A stretch of DNA of 64,000 nt from Tetrapyrgos nigripes (GCA_013368315.1 JAACJM010000047.1:186001-250000), one strand, 5' to 3'; positions 1 to 11,234 are shown, counted from the stretch's first letter. Numbers and translations: made by a program. The notes: generated by a model not told the origin, from the letters alone.

Positions 1-1096
1 GTGCTTTCCCTCGGGAATCATACATAGGTGCTTCATCATCCAAAGACCGGACATTTGAGCCAACCCATACACCCCCGAGGATCGAATGAGCAGCACGCAA
101 ATAACGAACAGCGTGCGGGACAGAACCTTCTGCATTGGGATTTTCCAGAGCCTCCCCTACGACGATGAGCCCAGTGTCGGACTGCACAGATGAATGTATT
201 ATGAGAGGATAAGATGGATGCCTAAACGGTAAGCCTGCAGGCCGTCTAGGACCTTTGGACAGTATTTTGGGTTCTTCGACGCTTGTTGGTGGGTAAGGGT
301 GAGGCAGGACAGGTGATTGCAGCTTGCTGGAAAATGATAGCCAGAGACTGAGGAAGATAGCTAGAATCAATCCTTTGATTTGAAGTGAAGAGTAGGTCGA
401 GCTAGTGGTGGTCTGCTTCCTTCCTTTGGTAGTTTTTACGGTCGAAGGAGCTGAACTCGTAACGTGTAAATGGACAATTCCAACGCATATCGCAAGAGCA
501 GCATGGACAAGGAACTATGTTACGGTCAGCGACGACTGAGGCAGAGTCATGAACCGAGGACGTACGATTTGGTCATCCGAAATGTCCCTCAAGAAAACAA
601 AATTTGCCCATAATCTCCTCGCCCAAATAGCTCCTAGACACGATACACAACCTGCCGTGGCACGTAACAACACGTTGGATCGAGGTTTCTAGACATCTTC
701 AGTGACCAACTACCTCGATGAAATGTCGCGGCGTACCACCAAAGTTCCGTACGAGAGGGTCAACGGCACCAGAACAGCGGCATGAACGATTGCTGGACCC
801 CAATATGGGTCCTTCCACTTCCTGATGGTCCAAACAGGCACCCAGTACGTGACATTCGGAGCCAAAGTGAGTAAAATTCCCGCTAGGAACCACTCGGAGG
901 ACTTGCTAAGTCGAATGGGGTTTATGAACGCGACAAGTGCGGCACAGAGGAGGAATTTGTCCAATAGGAAAGTGGTCGGGGTAGAGGCGTAAAGCGGGAC
1001 CAACGCCCGTTCATATGCAAACAGAAGGAGAGATAAGGGAAGGATACCGCCAGCGGACCTCACTGCATACTTGAATCCATCTGGATAGCTGGACAT
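1..1096 (-). CDS. Multi-pass membrane protein with spermidine-synthase/methyltransferase-like C-terminal part (partial, 3' end outside window)
   Basis: Three exons fit: 737-1096, 566-688 and 514 down to the window edge, with 48 and 51 bp GT-AG introns (689-736, 515-565). The phases match and the frame stays open. The first 120 residues hold several hydrophobic segments (for example SLLLFAYERALVPLY and FLLCAALVAFI). A further membrane segment (ILAIFLSLWLSF) follows after a Thr/Ser/Lys linker, and then a soluble part with TGLIVVGEAL and RYLRAAHSILGGVW. From memory this order resembles fungal membrane proteins with a spermine/spermidine-synthase-like SAM-binding domain, but the SAM-binding motifs would lie beyond the window, so the assignment is tentative. 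The start at 1096 is the first ATG of the open frame. It is divergent from the PAR32-like gene, with 437 bp between the start codons. Confidence 0.55.
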
Positions 1097-1533
1097 GGTG
1101 AGTCTTGAGAAGAACTAGACCACTTGACACCATTGACCCTGTCGCTAGACGCAAACTCTCACTGTGCTCTTATCACCAACATCCTTCTTCGGCGAAAAAA
1201 TTTGCCTGCACTTCGCGTTCAGGCGGAGATTATTTGATTTTTGACCTAATAATGCTACTGCCAGTGGTTACACTGCCTGCTATGTAGGAATTGCGCATTT
1301 TCGACCACTAGTGCCATTCTAAAGATTGGACACATGCCTAGAATGACATTGTACTGCTGGAACAGCTACTAGGCTGGTTTCTAGGCGCAAAGTGGACATG
1401 TCCCGGATCCAGGACGAGGTCCATGCCGGAAAACGCCGATGTCGTCACTTTTTTGCAATAGGAGTCATTGGGACTCAGGACCCCTCAGGCACTCATCTTC
1501 ACTCCAACTAATCTTGCTTTTCTGCTATCAAAT
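1097..1533. promoter_or_regulatory. Divergent intergenic region
   Basis: This 437 bp lies between two start codons that point away from each other, so it should hold both promoters. Short open frames here have no recognisable product. I see no clear TATA box or repeat. Confidence 0.4.
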
Positions 1534-2538
1534 ATGTCTCGCTCGGTTTCTCGTGGCCATGAAAATCTGGTATGTTTTTGTTTCTTCATCTCTTCTCATC
1601 GTATTTCTAAATTTGACGTCATCTCTGTCCTTTCCTCAATCATCTTCAGACGATGTCTGGTAGAGGAGGCGCCGGAAACTTTCGTCCATCTACCGACGTT
1701 CGTCCAGAAGATGGCCCAGATGATTTTTCTTTAACTCGAGGAAGAGAGCAAACTGTGCATCCAGACAAAGCACGTCCAAACTTTCTGTTCTATGCTAAAT
1801 TCTCACCTTATCGTAGATATGGTCTACAGGCAGAGGGGGTGCAGGCAATATTAGATCTCCGTCTCGTGACGCACCTCCAGCCGGTCCAGACGCGGCAGAG
1901 CAAGAGATAATTCGCCAGGGGGCACAGAGGGATGTGGTGAGCATTCTCCGCAGTTGCGTTATCTTCCGCACTCATGTCCACTACTCCTCTCTCAGTATTC
2001 CACAGGCCGCGGTGGAGCCGGTTCGTAATTCCGCTTCCTACAAACTTTCTACTTAATATTTAGCATGAGTAGGCAACATGAGTCGATCACGGTCTAGGTC
2101 TCGCGATCCAGCTACTGTCGGCCCTGTCTATTCAACTGGTCGAGGTGGAGTTGGGAACTTCAAAGCAGGAGAAGAACCACCGATTGAAGAAGTTGATCAT
2201 CATGAGGATCAAGTGTGAGTTCTCAAGATTACCCCGCTTTTCGATATCTGACTTGTGAAAGTCATTCGTTCGGCCGAGGAGGCTCTGCAAACCATGTCCA
2301 CACACCTACACCTGGCATCGAGAACCACCAATCCCCTCATGAACCACAGCACTTTATCTCCACCGGAAGAGGAGGCCAGGGTAACATGGTTGACCGCTCT
2401 CGTTCTTCATCTCGCGATCCCAATGGTCGGAGTGCTTCCAAGGACAAAGGAGCTGGCGTCACAGGTCTTCTTCACAAGATCGGTCACTTGGGTTCCAAAG
2501 ATGGTTCTCGTTCACCCCATCAAAGCGACAAGACATAA
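1534..2538 (+). CDS. PAR32-like GRGG-repeat protein (DUF3602 family)
   Basis: Six exons join in phase: 1534-1569, 1650-1754, 1817-1936, 1996-2020, 2073-2214 and 2262-2538, giving about 234 residues. The product carries six copies of a short motif: MSGRGGAGN, STGRGGAGN (twice), STGRGGVGN, SFGRGGSAN and STGRGGQGN, separated by Ser/Arg-rich linkers. This motif defines the fungal DUF3602 family, whose yeast member Par32 (Amu1) is a TORC1-responsive regulator of ammonium transporters. That role is family knowledge and is not shown here. Several motifs begin at or just after an exon start, as if the repeat spread as exons. The start codon of the short first exon (MSRSVSRGHENL) was chosen because it fits the family start. 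Placement of the second intron (1755-1816) is the least certain. Confidence 0.8.
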
Positions 2539-3311
2539 TTCCAAACCTTTCACGACTTTGCGCAGATCGTAAATCATCGTATACCAGACTACAAGTTATG
2601 AGGTGATGTGTATGAAATTATGTTCTGGAAAGTTTATCTGCCCCATGCTTGATCAAGTTAAAGAATCTTTATTATTCCCTATTGTATGATGTACTTGTGC
2701 CGTTATAATAACAGGTCTACTCTGCTCATCACTACTGCTTCTAATGACGCACAAGACTCGCGAGCTGTCGGTTTTGGAACGGAAGAACAAGCGCTGATTC
2801 CCGACATAAATTTACAGATCCAGACTAGCATTGCTCTTGCTATTCATGCTATCGGATTCGCTACACAAAACAACACTCTCAACTGTCAATTTCGGCGATA
2901 CTTCATCTATGTCACAAAGCTTCGTGCTCATGGCTGCAGCCATCGTGCGTATGGCGAAAGTCCCTCTGACCGTGCATTCGAGATGGATGAGCGATATGGA
3001 TGATATGGATGATATGCTTTCACTGCTGCTGATAACTTATCCTGGAGCCTCTGCAGTCGAGATTTGACTATAGACAATGCGGATATAGCAAGTGATTGCG
3101 TGCTGAGACATATTTTTGAGAGAGGATAAAAGGTTGAGTCGGAGCTGCTCTACTCACAAGCAGCACTCACATCAGCTTCAAGTCGACCCCTCTATGTGAG
3201 TAGCTCCCTGCGCCTTCCCGTTATTGCCTGGCAAAACACCGACTAACCGCTCGTTCTCTCCTTCTGGTGTTACCTTGACCACAGCTACCCTTATATCCAA
3301 CACCGTTCGTA
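2539..3311. other. Intergenic region with short GATATG repeat
   Basis: No gene is supported here. Small open frames around 2686-3067 lack introns, motifs or a family match. A short direct repeat of gatatggat units lies near 2993-3016. The part near 3100-3311 should contain the promoter of the small downstream gene. Confidence 0.4.
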
Positions 3312-3646
3312 ATGGCAAGCAAGAAGACCCCAATGACTGGATCTGCTGCTGCCCGGATACAATCCACCCAGGTGAGTTCCGCAATATCGTTTCTGCCTAT
3401 CCATCACACCATTTCCACTCTCCTTCTCGACCCTATCGTATCGTGTCTCATTCCCCTCTCCCTGTTTCCTGCTCGTAGGCCAAAGCCGGCAAAGACACTG
3501 GCAAAGATAGCTTCCCTGCTCGCGCACAAGCCGGAGCTGCCAACAACGCTAACAAGGCTCCCAGCGTCGGTGGAACTCCGAAAACCCCGACTGCCAAGGC
3601 AGCTTCGACTCCCAAATCTCCTAGCGGCGGAAAGTCCAAAAAATAA
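3312..3646 (+). CDS. Small SMP-domain-like protein, 75 residues
   Basis: Two exons (3312-3371 and 3479-3646) joined by a 107 bp GT-AG intron give 75 residues. The protein starts MASKKTPMTGSAAARIQSTQ, continues AKAGKDTGKDSFPARAQAGA and ends in a Pro/Thr/Lys-rich tail (GGKSKK). This layout (small, Ala/Lys rich, a central GKDSFPARAQ block) matches fungal small hydrophilic proteins annotated with a seed-maturation-protein (SMP) domain. Their function is unknown; a stress or desiccation role is only inferred from the plant family. The start has a purine at -3 and the exon phases are clean. Confidence 0.75.
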
Positions 3647-3999
3647 ATTGCTCGCGTTGTACTAGGAATGCTGTTGTACTTTTAGTGGTGAGATGTCAGT
3701 GAGATGATGAGTCCTCGGTGTCGCAGTCTAGAGTGGTGGAATCGGTATCGTACTATTACATGTATTTGGTGGATTCCTAGTAGACTCCTGGCAATCACAG
3801 TTTCACCTGCACTAGTTTCAACTGGTTTCTTGAACAGGAACAATACAGTGGCATTCGGATATAAATATACTGGCAACTATACGATACAGCGTTAGCTATG
3901 GGTACAGTATCATAAGTACGACAGCGTTTCGGACAGCAAAGAGATAAAACAGAGCATACAGTTTAGCGAGTACATACAAAGACAAGCCAATAAGGGCAT
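3647..3999. other. Convergent 3' intergenic region
   Basis: Between the SMP-like gene (+) and the metacaspase (-), which converge here. It should hold both 3' untranslated regions. No further gene is supported. Confidence 0.4.
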
Positions 4000-6454
4000 T
4001 CAAATTACAAATTTCAAGCTGGTGTCCTGCAGAAGAGACTCAGTTATGGAAATGTCAGCACAACAAGCGAAAGGACAGACAAGATGATGAGAGCTTCCTA
4101 ATTGTGGTTTCTGAGTATACTTGGGCATCAGAATTTGTCTGTTGAGGGCATTGCAAGTCAGAACGGACGGGTGAACTTGACTGAAGGGTACTGACCTGAC
4201 GTCTTTAAGGAGGTGTTGATAAGATTGATTAGGGTTATTCTCTGTAAGGTGATATCAGAACCCGGCTGACAGACGTTAAGCTAAGGAGTCTTGCAGAGCG
4301 TACTCAATGATCTGATGAAAGCCTATAAGGAGTTCTGTGAGTTAGGACTACAGAAGCATAGAAAGTTCAACGTACCCAACTCATGGCACCGACTGCCACA
4401 CCCCCTTTGAAAGTATCTGCAGCAAAATGAATTTGCATGGAATAGGTTGACAACTGAGCCAGACACCTACCGACACTCTTCTGTCCATCTTTACAGGCAG
4501 AAAATGAAATCTATACCAAGTTAGCGGCAACCGCGGTGTTGGATACCAAAAAGACGTACGACATCTGCTGGCGTGGCGAGACGCCTTCGTGCCCTAGCAG
4601 TTATCATTGCACCTTTAATTCTGCCGTCCGAAGCATACTGTGAGGCGAGGTGGTCAATGGAGGACATCTCGCACAGGGATAGTATTGAAGGCTTACAATG
4701 AACGGAAGATCTGGGATCATCGTCAGAAGAAAGATAACATAGATCCATCTCACAGAGACACTTACCCAAGACTGTCCCGGAGTGACATGACTGCAATGAG
4801 AATTGATAGGTAAGATAGACTCAAAAAAGCGACAACAGGACTTACATCGAATAATGCCTGAGTCAGAAGTGGTATATCAGTACCACTTGAACCATCTATC
4901 AGGGAAAGAGTTTACCGTTAATCTGCATCCCGCAGGGAGGGGCTTGACCATTATTGTATGCATGTCCTTGAACACAAATGAGTATACTATTCGCGAAGAG
5001 CATGAAATGTGAACCGACATCGTCAATGATATGTCCACGCTTGCGAAAATCAACCGGAAAAATGACTAGGTTTTTAAGTCAACAGAAGACCTCACCAGCA
5101 TGAGGAAAAGAACGAAAAGATACCTTCGTCCATACCGTCAATTTCATCTCCGTTAAGATCTGGGGTTTGTCCACCGTGGCCTGAATCTGTCCAAGTTTGA
5201 GATGGTTAAAAACAGTCGCAACTAGAGTGTAGACTTACAAGAAAACCAGAGCGAATCATGGGGCTGAGCGTCCTTGACAAGCCACCTCATAGCATCGATG
5301 ATGTTTCTCCTGGTCGGTTGTTCCCTTGGATTGGTCCTATTATCTGCAAGGAGCACAATATTCTCCGGTCGGAAGTGATGGTGTCCTGATGGAATGTAAA
5401 TAAAATAACTCGAAAACTAGCTCACGAAAAAACTCACTGATGAGGAAATCCCTCACATGTTCAGCATCGTTTATGCACCCTCGTAACTCATTCTCCTGCC
5501 CAATGTAATTGATACCAATCTAAAGATATCTCCCGTTCAGCGGAATGGTCAGAAGTCGGAACACGGAACACGGGACTCACACAAAGCGCCTTTTTGCGAC
5601 CAGTGCACTTGGAGTATTGGAATGAAGGGTGGTAACCGGGATGACTAGCAAGGGGTTGCTGATAAGCTCCCGGTGAAGAATGAGCATGGGCATTGCTTGG
5701 GCGTGGTCCAGATGCATAGTCATGGCGAATAGGACTGAGACTATGACTATGACTATGGGAATGACTGTGACTATGGCGGTGGTGCCTGACATGTATAACG
5801 TTTGGTACTCCTAAATGCAAGGCTCTGTCAGCTGTCGGCTCCGTTTTGTTCGCATTGGAAAATGAATGGCGCCGTTGGCGCTCATGATCGGGCCCGTCGT
5901 GGTGGTGGTGATGATGACTGTAAGGCTCAGGTGTAGCACCGCGGATTGTCATCGCTGGAACATAGCTGTAATGATCGTCAGGAATTGGGAAGACATGAAT
6001 GTTGGGGGAAACGAGAACCCACCCAGGCGGGAGCGATCTATGGAAATCATTGTCAAGCTAAAGTGATGGAGTATCCCAAGACGGACTTACAAGTTCGATT
6101 GGGAGGAATACATGGATGGCCTAGAAGCAACAGGTATAGGCCTGTATGGATCAGGCTGTCCATTGGAATGCGAGTGCGCGGTAGGCGCTCTATAACATCA
6201 ACGTATCGTCAGTACGCGTATCTGAAATTCAGGACTTCGTAATCGTACGAGTTTGGATCTCCATAACTAGGGATACGCGTTAGTGCAAACAGTAACAATG
6301 TGTGTGTGGCAGAAACGCACCCTGGGACCGGTGTAGGCATCCTCAAAGGGCTATGAGAAGAGTTACTTGGAGCGTGAGTGTGAGGAACATAGCCAGGATG
6401 TGGTTCATTGTAGCCAGTTGGTGGTACAGTGTTTCCAGCGGTGAAATCCCACAT
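4000..6454 (-). CDS. MCA1: Type I metacaspase with His/Gln/Pro-rich prodomain
   Basis: The gene can be followed through about 19 exons, all with GT-AG introns. Exon 1 is 6321-6454, the exon holding the end of the prodomain is 5581-5965, and the stop is at 4000-4002. The N-terminal ~190 residues are low complexity, rich in His, Pro, Ser and Tyr, with a six-His run and His-Ser repeats. The caspase-like domain starts at GRKKALC/IGINYIGQENELRGC. The catalytic His is in YSGHGGQTPDLNGDE (exon 5124-5186) and the catalytic Cys in ALFD/SCHSGTVLD. The protein ends QLGSSHHL/DTSLKFVI. Metacaspases are Ca-dependent Arg/Lys-specific cysteine proteases involved in fungal cell death and protein quality control. 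The catalytic-Cys region is split over exons of 12, 25 and 14 bp. The tail converges on the SMP-like gene. Confidence 0.93.
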
Positions 6455-6991
6455 TGCGACTTGATACTAGTAGGTTCAGAGGGAGAAATGGTTTAAGATG
6501 ATGGTGGTTCGGGTTTAAGTTCGTTGAAGAAGAATGATGCAGTGTCGTTTCCTGGGGGGAGGTCTAATTGAGCCAAGAACCGAAAAGGGACGTCTCGGCG
6601 CTGCGAACCCGGAACACCTGAGCAAGCATTCTCAGGAACGGGTTGGGCGTCATCAAGGCCTTCAAGCGCCTCCGAGGCTTGCGCTGGTTTGTGTCCCCGT
6701 CCAAGACGGTCCCGGACAAAGTTTAGTCCGAGTTTTGACTCGAAGCGAAAGCATGAGGTCACCGCCTCCAATCCGGCAACTCGATGTCCATTGTTGGACT
6801 CCAGAAAAAAGTCTGCAAATCTCTATTTTTTTTTTACAATCGATACTATACTGTACATTGCTTGACATCTACTATCCACAGGTCCAAGACGTCCATGAGC
6901 TATTTACACGCATTTTTAGAGAGCAAGAGAAAACAGGGACCATAAAAGAGTATGTGGAGACCATTAATGTTCATTGTTTGCGTCAGACCTT
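6455..6991. other. Intergenic region: branching-enzyme 3' end and metacaspase promoter
   Basis: 537 bp between two minus-strand genes. Open frames here start only at non-ATG codons and match nothing I know. A T9 run is near 6828-6836. I see no repeat. Confidence 0.4.
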
Positions 6992-9460
6992 CTAGTTCTT
7001 GGCTAGCACCAAGCAGGTCCGAGTTGGCATGTAAACCTATCACGACGACACCTTAGCTGGGAAATCGTTACAGCAAAAAGCATGCTTACCTGCAAGAAGT
7101 TCTTCCTCCCGTTCCACCCCATGGCAGTGGTAAAGTACTTGCTATCGAGAGCAATATTGGAGAAACCTCCGAATCGAGCTTCATCACTAGTGAGGGCAAC
7201 ATGGTACTCCCCGGCTTCCTCGACGCCGACACGATAGTCCGTGAAGCTCTGACTGGGATGGAAGTTGAAGATGAACAAGAGACCTGCGCGCTCAAACACG
7301 AGCATCTTGTCCCCTTCGTGCTTGAGGGAAATGTATGCCTTCCGGTCATGTACTTGGTTAGTCCATGCCTCAATCGGAACATGCACATTTACCTGAGGGG
7401 CACTAAGCCATTTATACTTGTCTTCAAGGTTGTTCATCGCAGCATCGAACTCGTTGAGATATCTGTAACGAAGGTTCTGATCATCAACGACATTCCATTG
7501 ACGGCGGGCATAGTGGAAAGAGTTGTCGTTTCCCGCACGAGGGAAGTCAAGCCACTATTGACGACTCAGTCACTGTCAAGAAGTAGGAGAACCAAAAATG
7601 CACACCTCCGGATGACCAAACTCGTTCCCTTCAAAGTTGAGATAACCCTCACCGCCGAGTGCATGGGTCACAAAGCGGATCATCTTGTGAAGTGCAAGTC
7701 CCGAGCAATAATGGGAGTCATCGGGGTGAGGTCTGACATATGCGTATCTGCAAGAATGTCAGAAGGATTCGTCATGAAAAGATTCGAGTCGACTTACACA
7801 TCTCCTTGTCCATCAACCAGAACGCCAGCGTCTTGTCACCGACGAGAGCCTGGTCATGGCTTTCACAGTATGCAACGCTTTTCTCGCCATGGCGGCGGTT
7901 CGTCAGAGTGTGAGCGATGTTACTAAGATCCCACTCATCATCCTTCTTGTGCTTGAGAATCTTGATCCACATATCAGGAATGGCCATCGAGAGACGATAG
8001 TCGAAGCCGACACCACCCTTGTCAACGGGTATGCAAAGAAGAGGCATTCCAGAAACATCCTCAGCAATGGTGATAGATCGGGGATACAGAGCATGCATAG
8101 CATCATTTGCCTAGGCAGCTCATGAGCGTTGGACGATTTCAGGTATGAAGAAACGTACTAGCATGAGATACACGATGGCCTCCAGGTCGGCCGCATCGCC
8201 AAAGTATTCGTGATATCCTCCAGAAAATCCAGCCCCGATACCATGGTGTTTATACATCATGCTCGTCACGCCATCAAATCTGAATCCGTCAAACTGATAC
8301 TCCTCCATCCAAAAACGCAAGTTGCTCATCAAGAAACGAAGCACTTCGTGGCTTCCATAGTTGAAAAGGCGACTGTCCCAAAGCTCATGCTGGCCTTTGC
8401 TTCCAGAGTGGAAGTAGAGGTGGTCTGTACCATCAAATTGATTCAGACCGTCAAGAACGTTCTTGCATGCGTGAGAGTGGACGATGTCCAGAAGGACTGT
8501 CAAGCCCATGCCGTGAGCTGTATCTATGAGTTCTTTCAGGTCTTCGGGGCTTCCATATCGTGAACTCGCGGCAAAGTAGCTGGTAACTTGGTATCCAAAG
8601 GCTAAGAGAAGTCGAATGTCAATCGCAAGAAGGAAAGACAGGGTCAAAAAGACTCACAAGCGTAGTACGCGTGCTCCATGATTGCCATGAGCTGAATGAC
8701 ATTGTAGCCAAGTTTTTTGATACGAGGTAGGACGTTCTGGGTAAATTCCTTGTAGGTACCGACCCTTCCTTCCGGTGAAGAAATTCCGACGTGAGCTTCG
8801 TAGATTTTCGCAGCTTGAGGAGAAGAGGGACGCTTGTTCTTAAACTGGTACTTTTCGGATTCTGTAGGGTTCCAGAACCTGGCGTCATAAATAGGGAGAG
8901 ACTGCCAAATCTTGGGTTACACGCTTGATCCATGTTGGAAGACGGTCGATGCTCTCGCCAGACGGGAGAATCATGTTGATCTACCACAGCCCAAATTAGC
9001 GACATTTCAAATACGCAGAAGCTCAAACCTCACCTTAATCTTGGAATCATGAGGAATAGCGCATACACCCGGTGATTTGGGAGGAATCGTGATCTCCCAG
9101 ATTCCAAACTCGTCTTTCTTCATGGGATGGGATTTTCGGTCCCATTCGTCTGATGCAAAACGTCATAAGTTACATAGAAAATCTCGGAGGTAGAAAGGCG
9201 TTCTTACTGAACTCTCCGATAAGGTAGGCTTCCTTGGCATTAGGAGCCCACTCTCTATAGACGACCTCTCCATTGGACGAGACATTGAGGCCAAATTTCA
9301 AGTAGCCCTGGGTAAACTTGTCGTAACCACCTTCGTGCTGCTCGATAGCGTCTTTCCACTTCCTGAAGAGGTCGTGTCGCCTAACGATGTTGTAAACATC
9401 AGGCTCGAGGTATGGGTCGATTTTGATGACGGCTTGGGAGTCTAGCGGTTCTGTGGGCAT
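6992..9460 (-). CDS. GLC3: 1,4-alpha-glucan (glycogen) branching enzyme, GH13
   Basis: It makes alpha-1,6 branches in glycogen. The start at 9460 gives [20 protein letters not shown], typical of the family. Visible blocks in order: [16 protein letters not shown], the central TIM-barrel parts with [17 protein letters not shown] (catalytic Asp in the second DG pair), [10 protein letters not shown] (catalytic Glu), [30 protein letters not shown], and the C-terminal [27 protein letters not shown]. Introns are short and GT-AG. The reading frame breaks once: KRVTQD in one frame is followed by [10 protein letters not shown] in another with no room for an intron, because there is one extra base near 8894-8896. 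Everything else is intact, so I read it as a working gene with an apparent indel. Confidence 0.9.
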
Positions 9461-9770
9461 GATGGTGGTGGAGAAGAAAGCTAAGTTGGAGAAGTGGACA
9501 CTTTTCCAGATTTCGACGCGTCTTGCCGATAAGTTATGACGTAGCGCGCGACCCGCTGGCACATCAAAATGGCAACTACCAGCACTGGCTCAAGCTCAGG
9601 CTGCATCATCGCCAGAGATACGTGTAAAATACATAGGATAAGTTATTAAGAGCACGAAGTGCGCATATATAAACAAAAGTACAATCATCAGGGCCATCGT
9701 ATCGCCTAGCTGTCGCGCTCGTCAACAGTCCTGCCTTGATCGACGAAAAGATGGTATCTTATCACCCATG
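9461..9770. other. Intergenic region between branching enzyme promoter and PEX14 3' end
   Basis: 310 bp upstream of the branching enzyme and downstream of PEX14. An in-frame upstream extension of the branching enzyme begins only at a non-ATG codon and is taken as 5' untranslated sequence. AT-rich stretch near 9640-9680. Confidence 0.4.
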
Positions 9771-11162
9771 TCATTGTATCGAACGGGAGACTCCCCCTAT
9801 GCCGGGCCTTGGAATGGTACTCATGAATGTCCGCCTGTATAGAAGATGAGCATCACAACCAGAACAAAAGGGGAATGGCTTCCTTACCTATTCAATACCA
9901 AGCCCTTCAACGCTCGAATGTCCTTCTTCAACTCTTCTTCAATCGGCAATGGTGCACCAGGCAAAGGTGGTGGACGGTACGGAAGATAGAGCTGTGAGCT
10001 GATATAACCGGTAAAGTCCGATAATGTCTTGAGAGTGTGTGAAGAAGGATTGACTTTGGTAGGCTGGTAAGATTTCAGTGTAGATGAAAGATCTGTCAGG
10101 GAAGTCTGTAGTGCAGTGGGAGGTTGGGGTTTAGGAGGGATGTATTTCCATGTTGACGGTTTCTCTTGTGACGTTCCTTCTTCGGATTCCGGAGTCGAAG
10201 CTTTGAAGCATGCGCTGGTGCTCAAGATATCCCAGAGTTTTTGCTGTGTATCGTTGCGATGAGCTATGTATGAAGCGTCAATGCTGTTCACTCACCTCGA
10301 ACTGAATACCGTCTTCTGTTATAAGCCACGGAAACCTGCCTTCCAGCAACAGAAAGAGGTCCTCTGTACGAGGGTATTCATCGGTTTGTTTGTGAAATTC
10401 TTCGATAGCACAGCGAAGTAATGAAATCGGATGTATCTGGTGTGCTTCAAGTTGCTGCTTCTCGGCTTCCCTGACGACATCGCTGAGATTACGGTAATCT
10501 GCAAAAGGAGCAGGCTCTTTAAAAGGTTGTGGCCGGGGAAGGACAGAGTATGACTGGTTTTGAGTCTCCTTCAGCCCTTCCAGGGAAGAATTCAACTTCT
10601 TTAGAAGACCTATATGATGATGCTTGATAGAATGTCGCGCCTCAAGAGTTGCCGCTATCCGAGGAAGTAAAAATCGCTGGAAACGAGTGAGATAAAGGCT
10701 CCGGAAAAGCGTTGAAGTGGGCGCACATGATATATGAATATCAGCACAGCTGAACCTCCCGCTATCCAAGAAAATATCCTTGCAATTGCGAGTAACATAA
10801 GAGGGAGTTTAGAAGGCGGTGGTTGCGGGTAAGCTCTTGGAGGAATCGTAGGAAGTTGAGGAGGCTAAAACCCAGTAAGACTGAAGTTCATGGAAAATCT
10901 GTGCTACTTACCAGCTCCCTCAGCAAAAGTTCAATTTCCGGTTCCGCCAAACCCTTGTCTAACAGGAAGGTCCGCTTTGCAAACAGATCCTGGTCCCGTA
11001 CTTGGGGAGAGGTGAGGAATATCCTCGCACGTGAAATGAGTTCGGAACGGTCATTGGAAGATTGTGCAGACACCGACGCCTCTTGCTGAGGCTGAGTTGG
11101 GGCTGTTCTTGCTGCGAGGGACCTGGATTTGAGGAAGGGCCAGGAGAGTCGGAGGAGGACAT
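9771..11162 (-). CDS. PEX14: Peroxin 14 (peroxisomal import docking protein)
   Basis: PEX14 docks the PEX5 receptor at the peroxisome membrane. The N-terminal PEX14 domain is clear: [18 protein letters not shown], then [21 protein letters not shown] Pro-rich linker ([19 protein letters not shown]) and one membrane segment ([20 protein letters not shown]) follow, then a helical region and a Pro-rich tail ending [21 protein letters not shown] in the last exon (9771-9834, intron 9835-9887). The only good ATG (11162, [13 protein letters not shown]) is in a different frame from the domain. A 41 bp GT-AG intron at 11082-11122 would join them in phase (11123-11162 as first exon), but the donor is weak and a one-base sequencing indel is an alternative. 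It is divergent from the mitochondrial methionyl-tRNA synthetase, 72 bp between ATGs. Confidence 0.85.
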
Positions 11163-11234
11163 GGTAGAGGAAGACAAAAAAGTCCAAAATTACTTTACGG
11201 CCGTTGCACGGGCCGTTTGTCAGACGCGTCGACG
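11163..11234. promoter_or_regulatory. 72 bp divergent promoter, PEX14 / mitochondrial MetRS
   Basis: Only 72 bp separate the two start codons, which point away from each other. Both transcripts must start inside it or inside the opposite coding region. It contains a GC-rich stretch with the repeated word ggccgt/gggccgt (near 11199-11217). Confidence 0.5.

Noticed and set aside
2686..3067. Two overlapping plus-strand open frames
   Set aside because: No introns, domains or family resemblance; they do not overlap any conserved protein and include a short repeat.
4803..5012. Plus-strand open frame of 69 codons
   Set aside because: Antisense to metacaspase exons and introns.
5693..5790. Regular catagtcatag-like pattern that could look like an array
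   Set aside because: It encodes the His-Ser repeat of the metacaspase prodomain. The period is too short and there are no spacers, so it is not a CRISPR array.
7201..7926. Long plus-strand open frame of 241 codons
   Set aside because: It is antisense to the branching enzyme exons and has no recognisable domain. Its openness follows from the codon bias of the real gene on the other strand.
9461..9562. N-terminal extension of the branching enzyme
   Set aside because: The extended frame starts at a non-ATG codon and the family start matches the ATG at 9460.
10888..11187. PEX14 frame starting at 11187
   Set aside because: The apparent start codon is TTG, which is not a normal eukaryotic start. 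The ATG at 11162 with a short intron (or an indel) is preferred.
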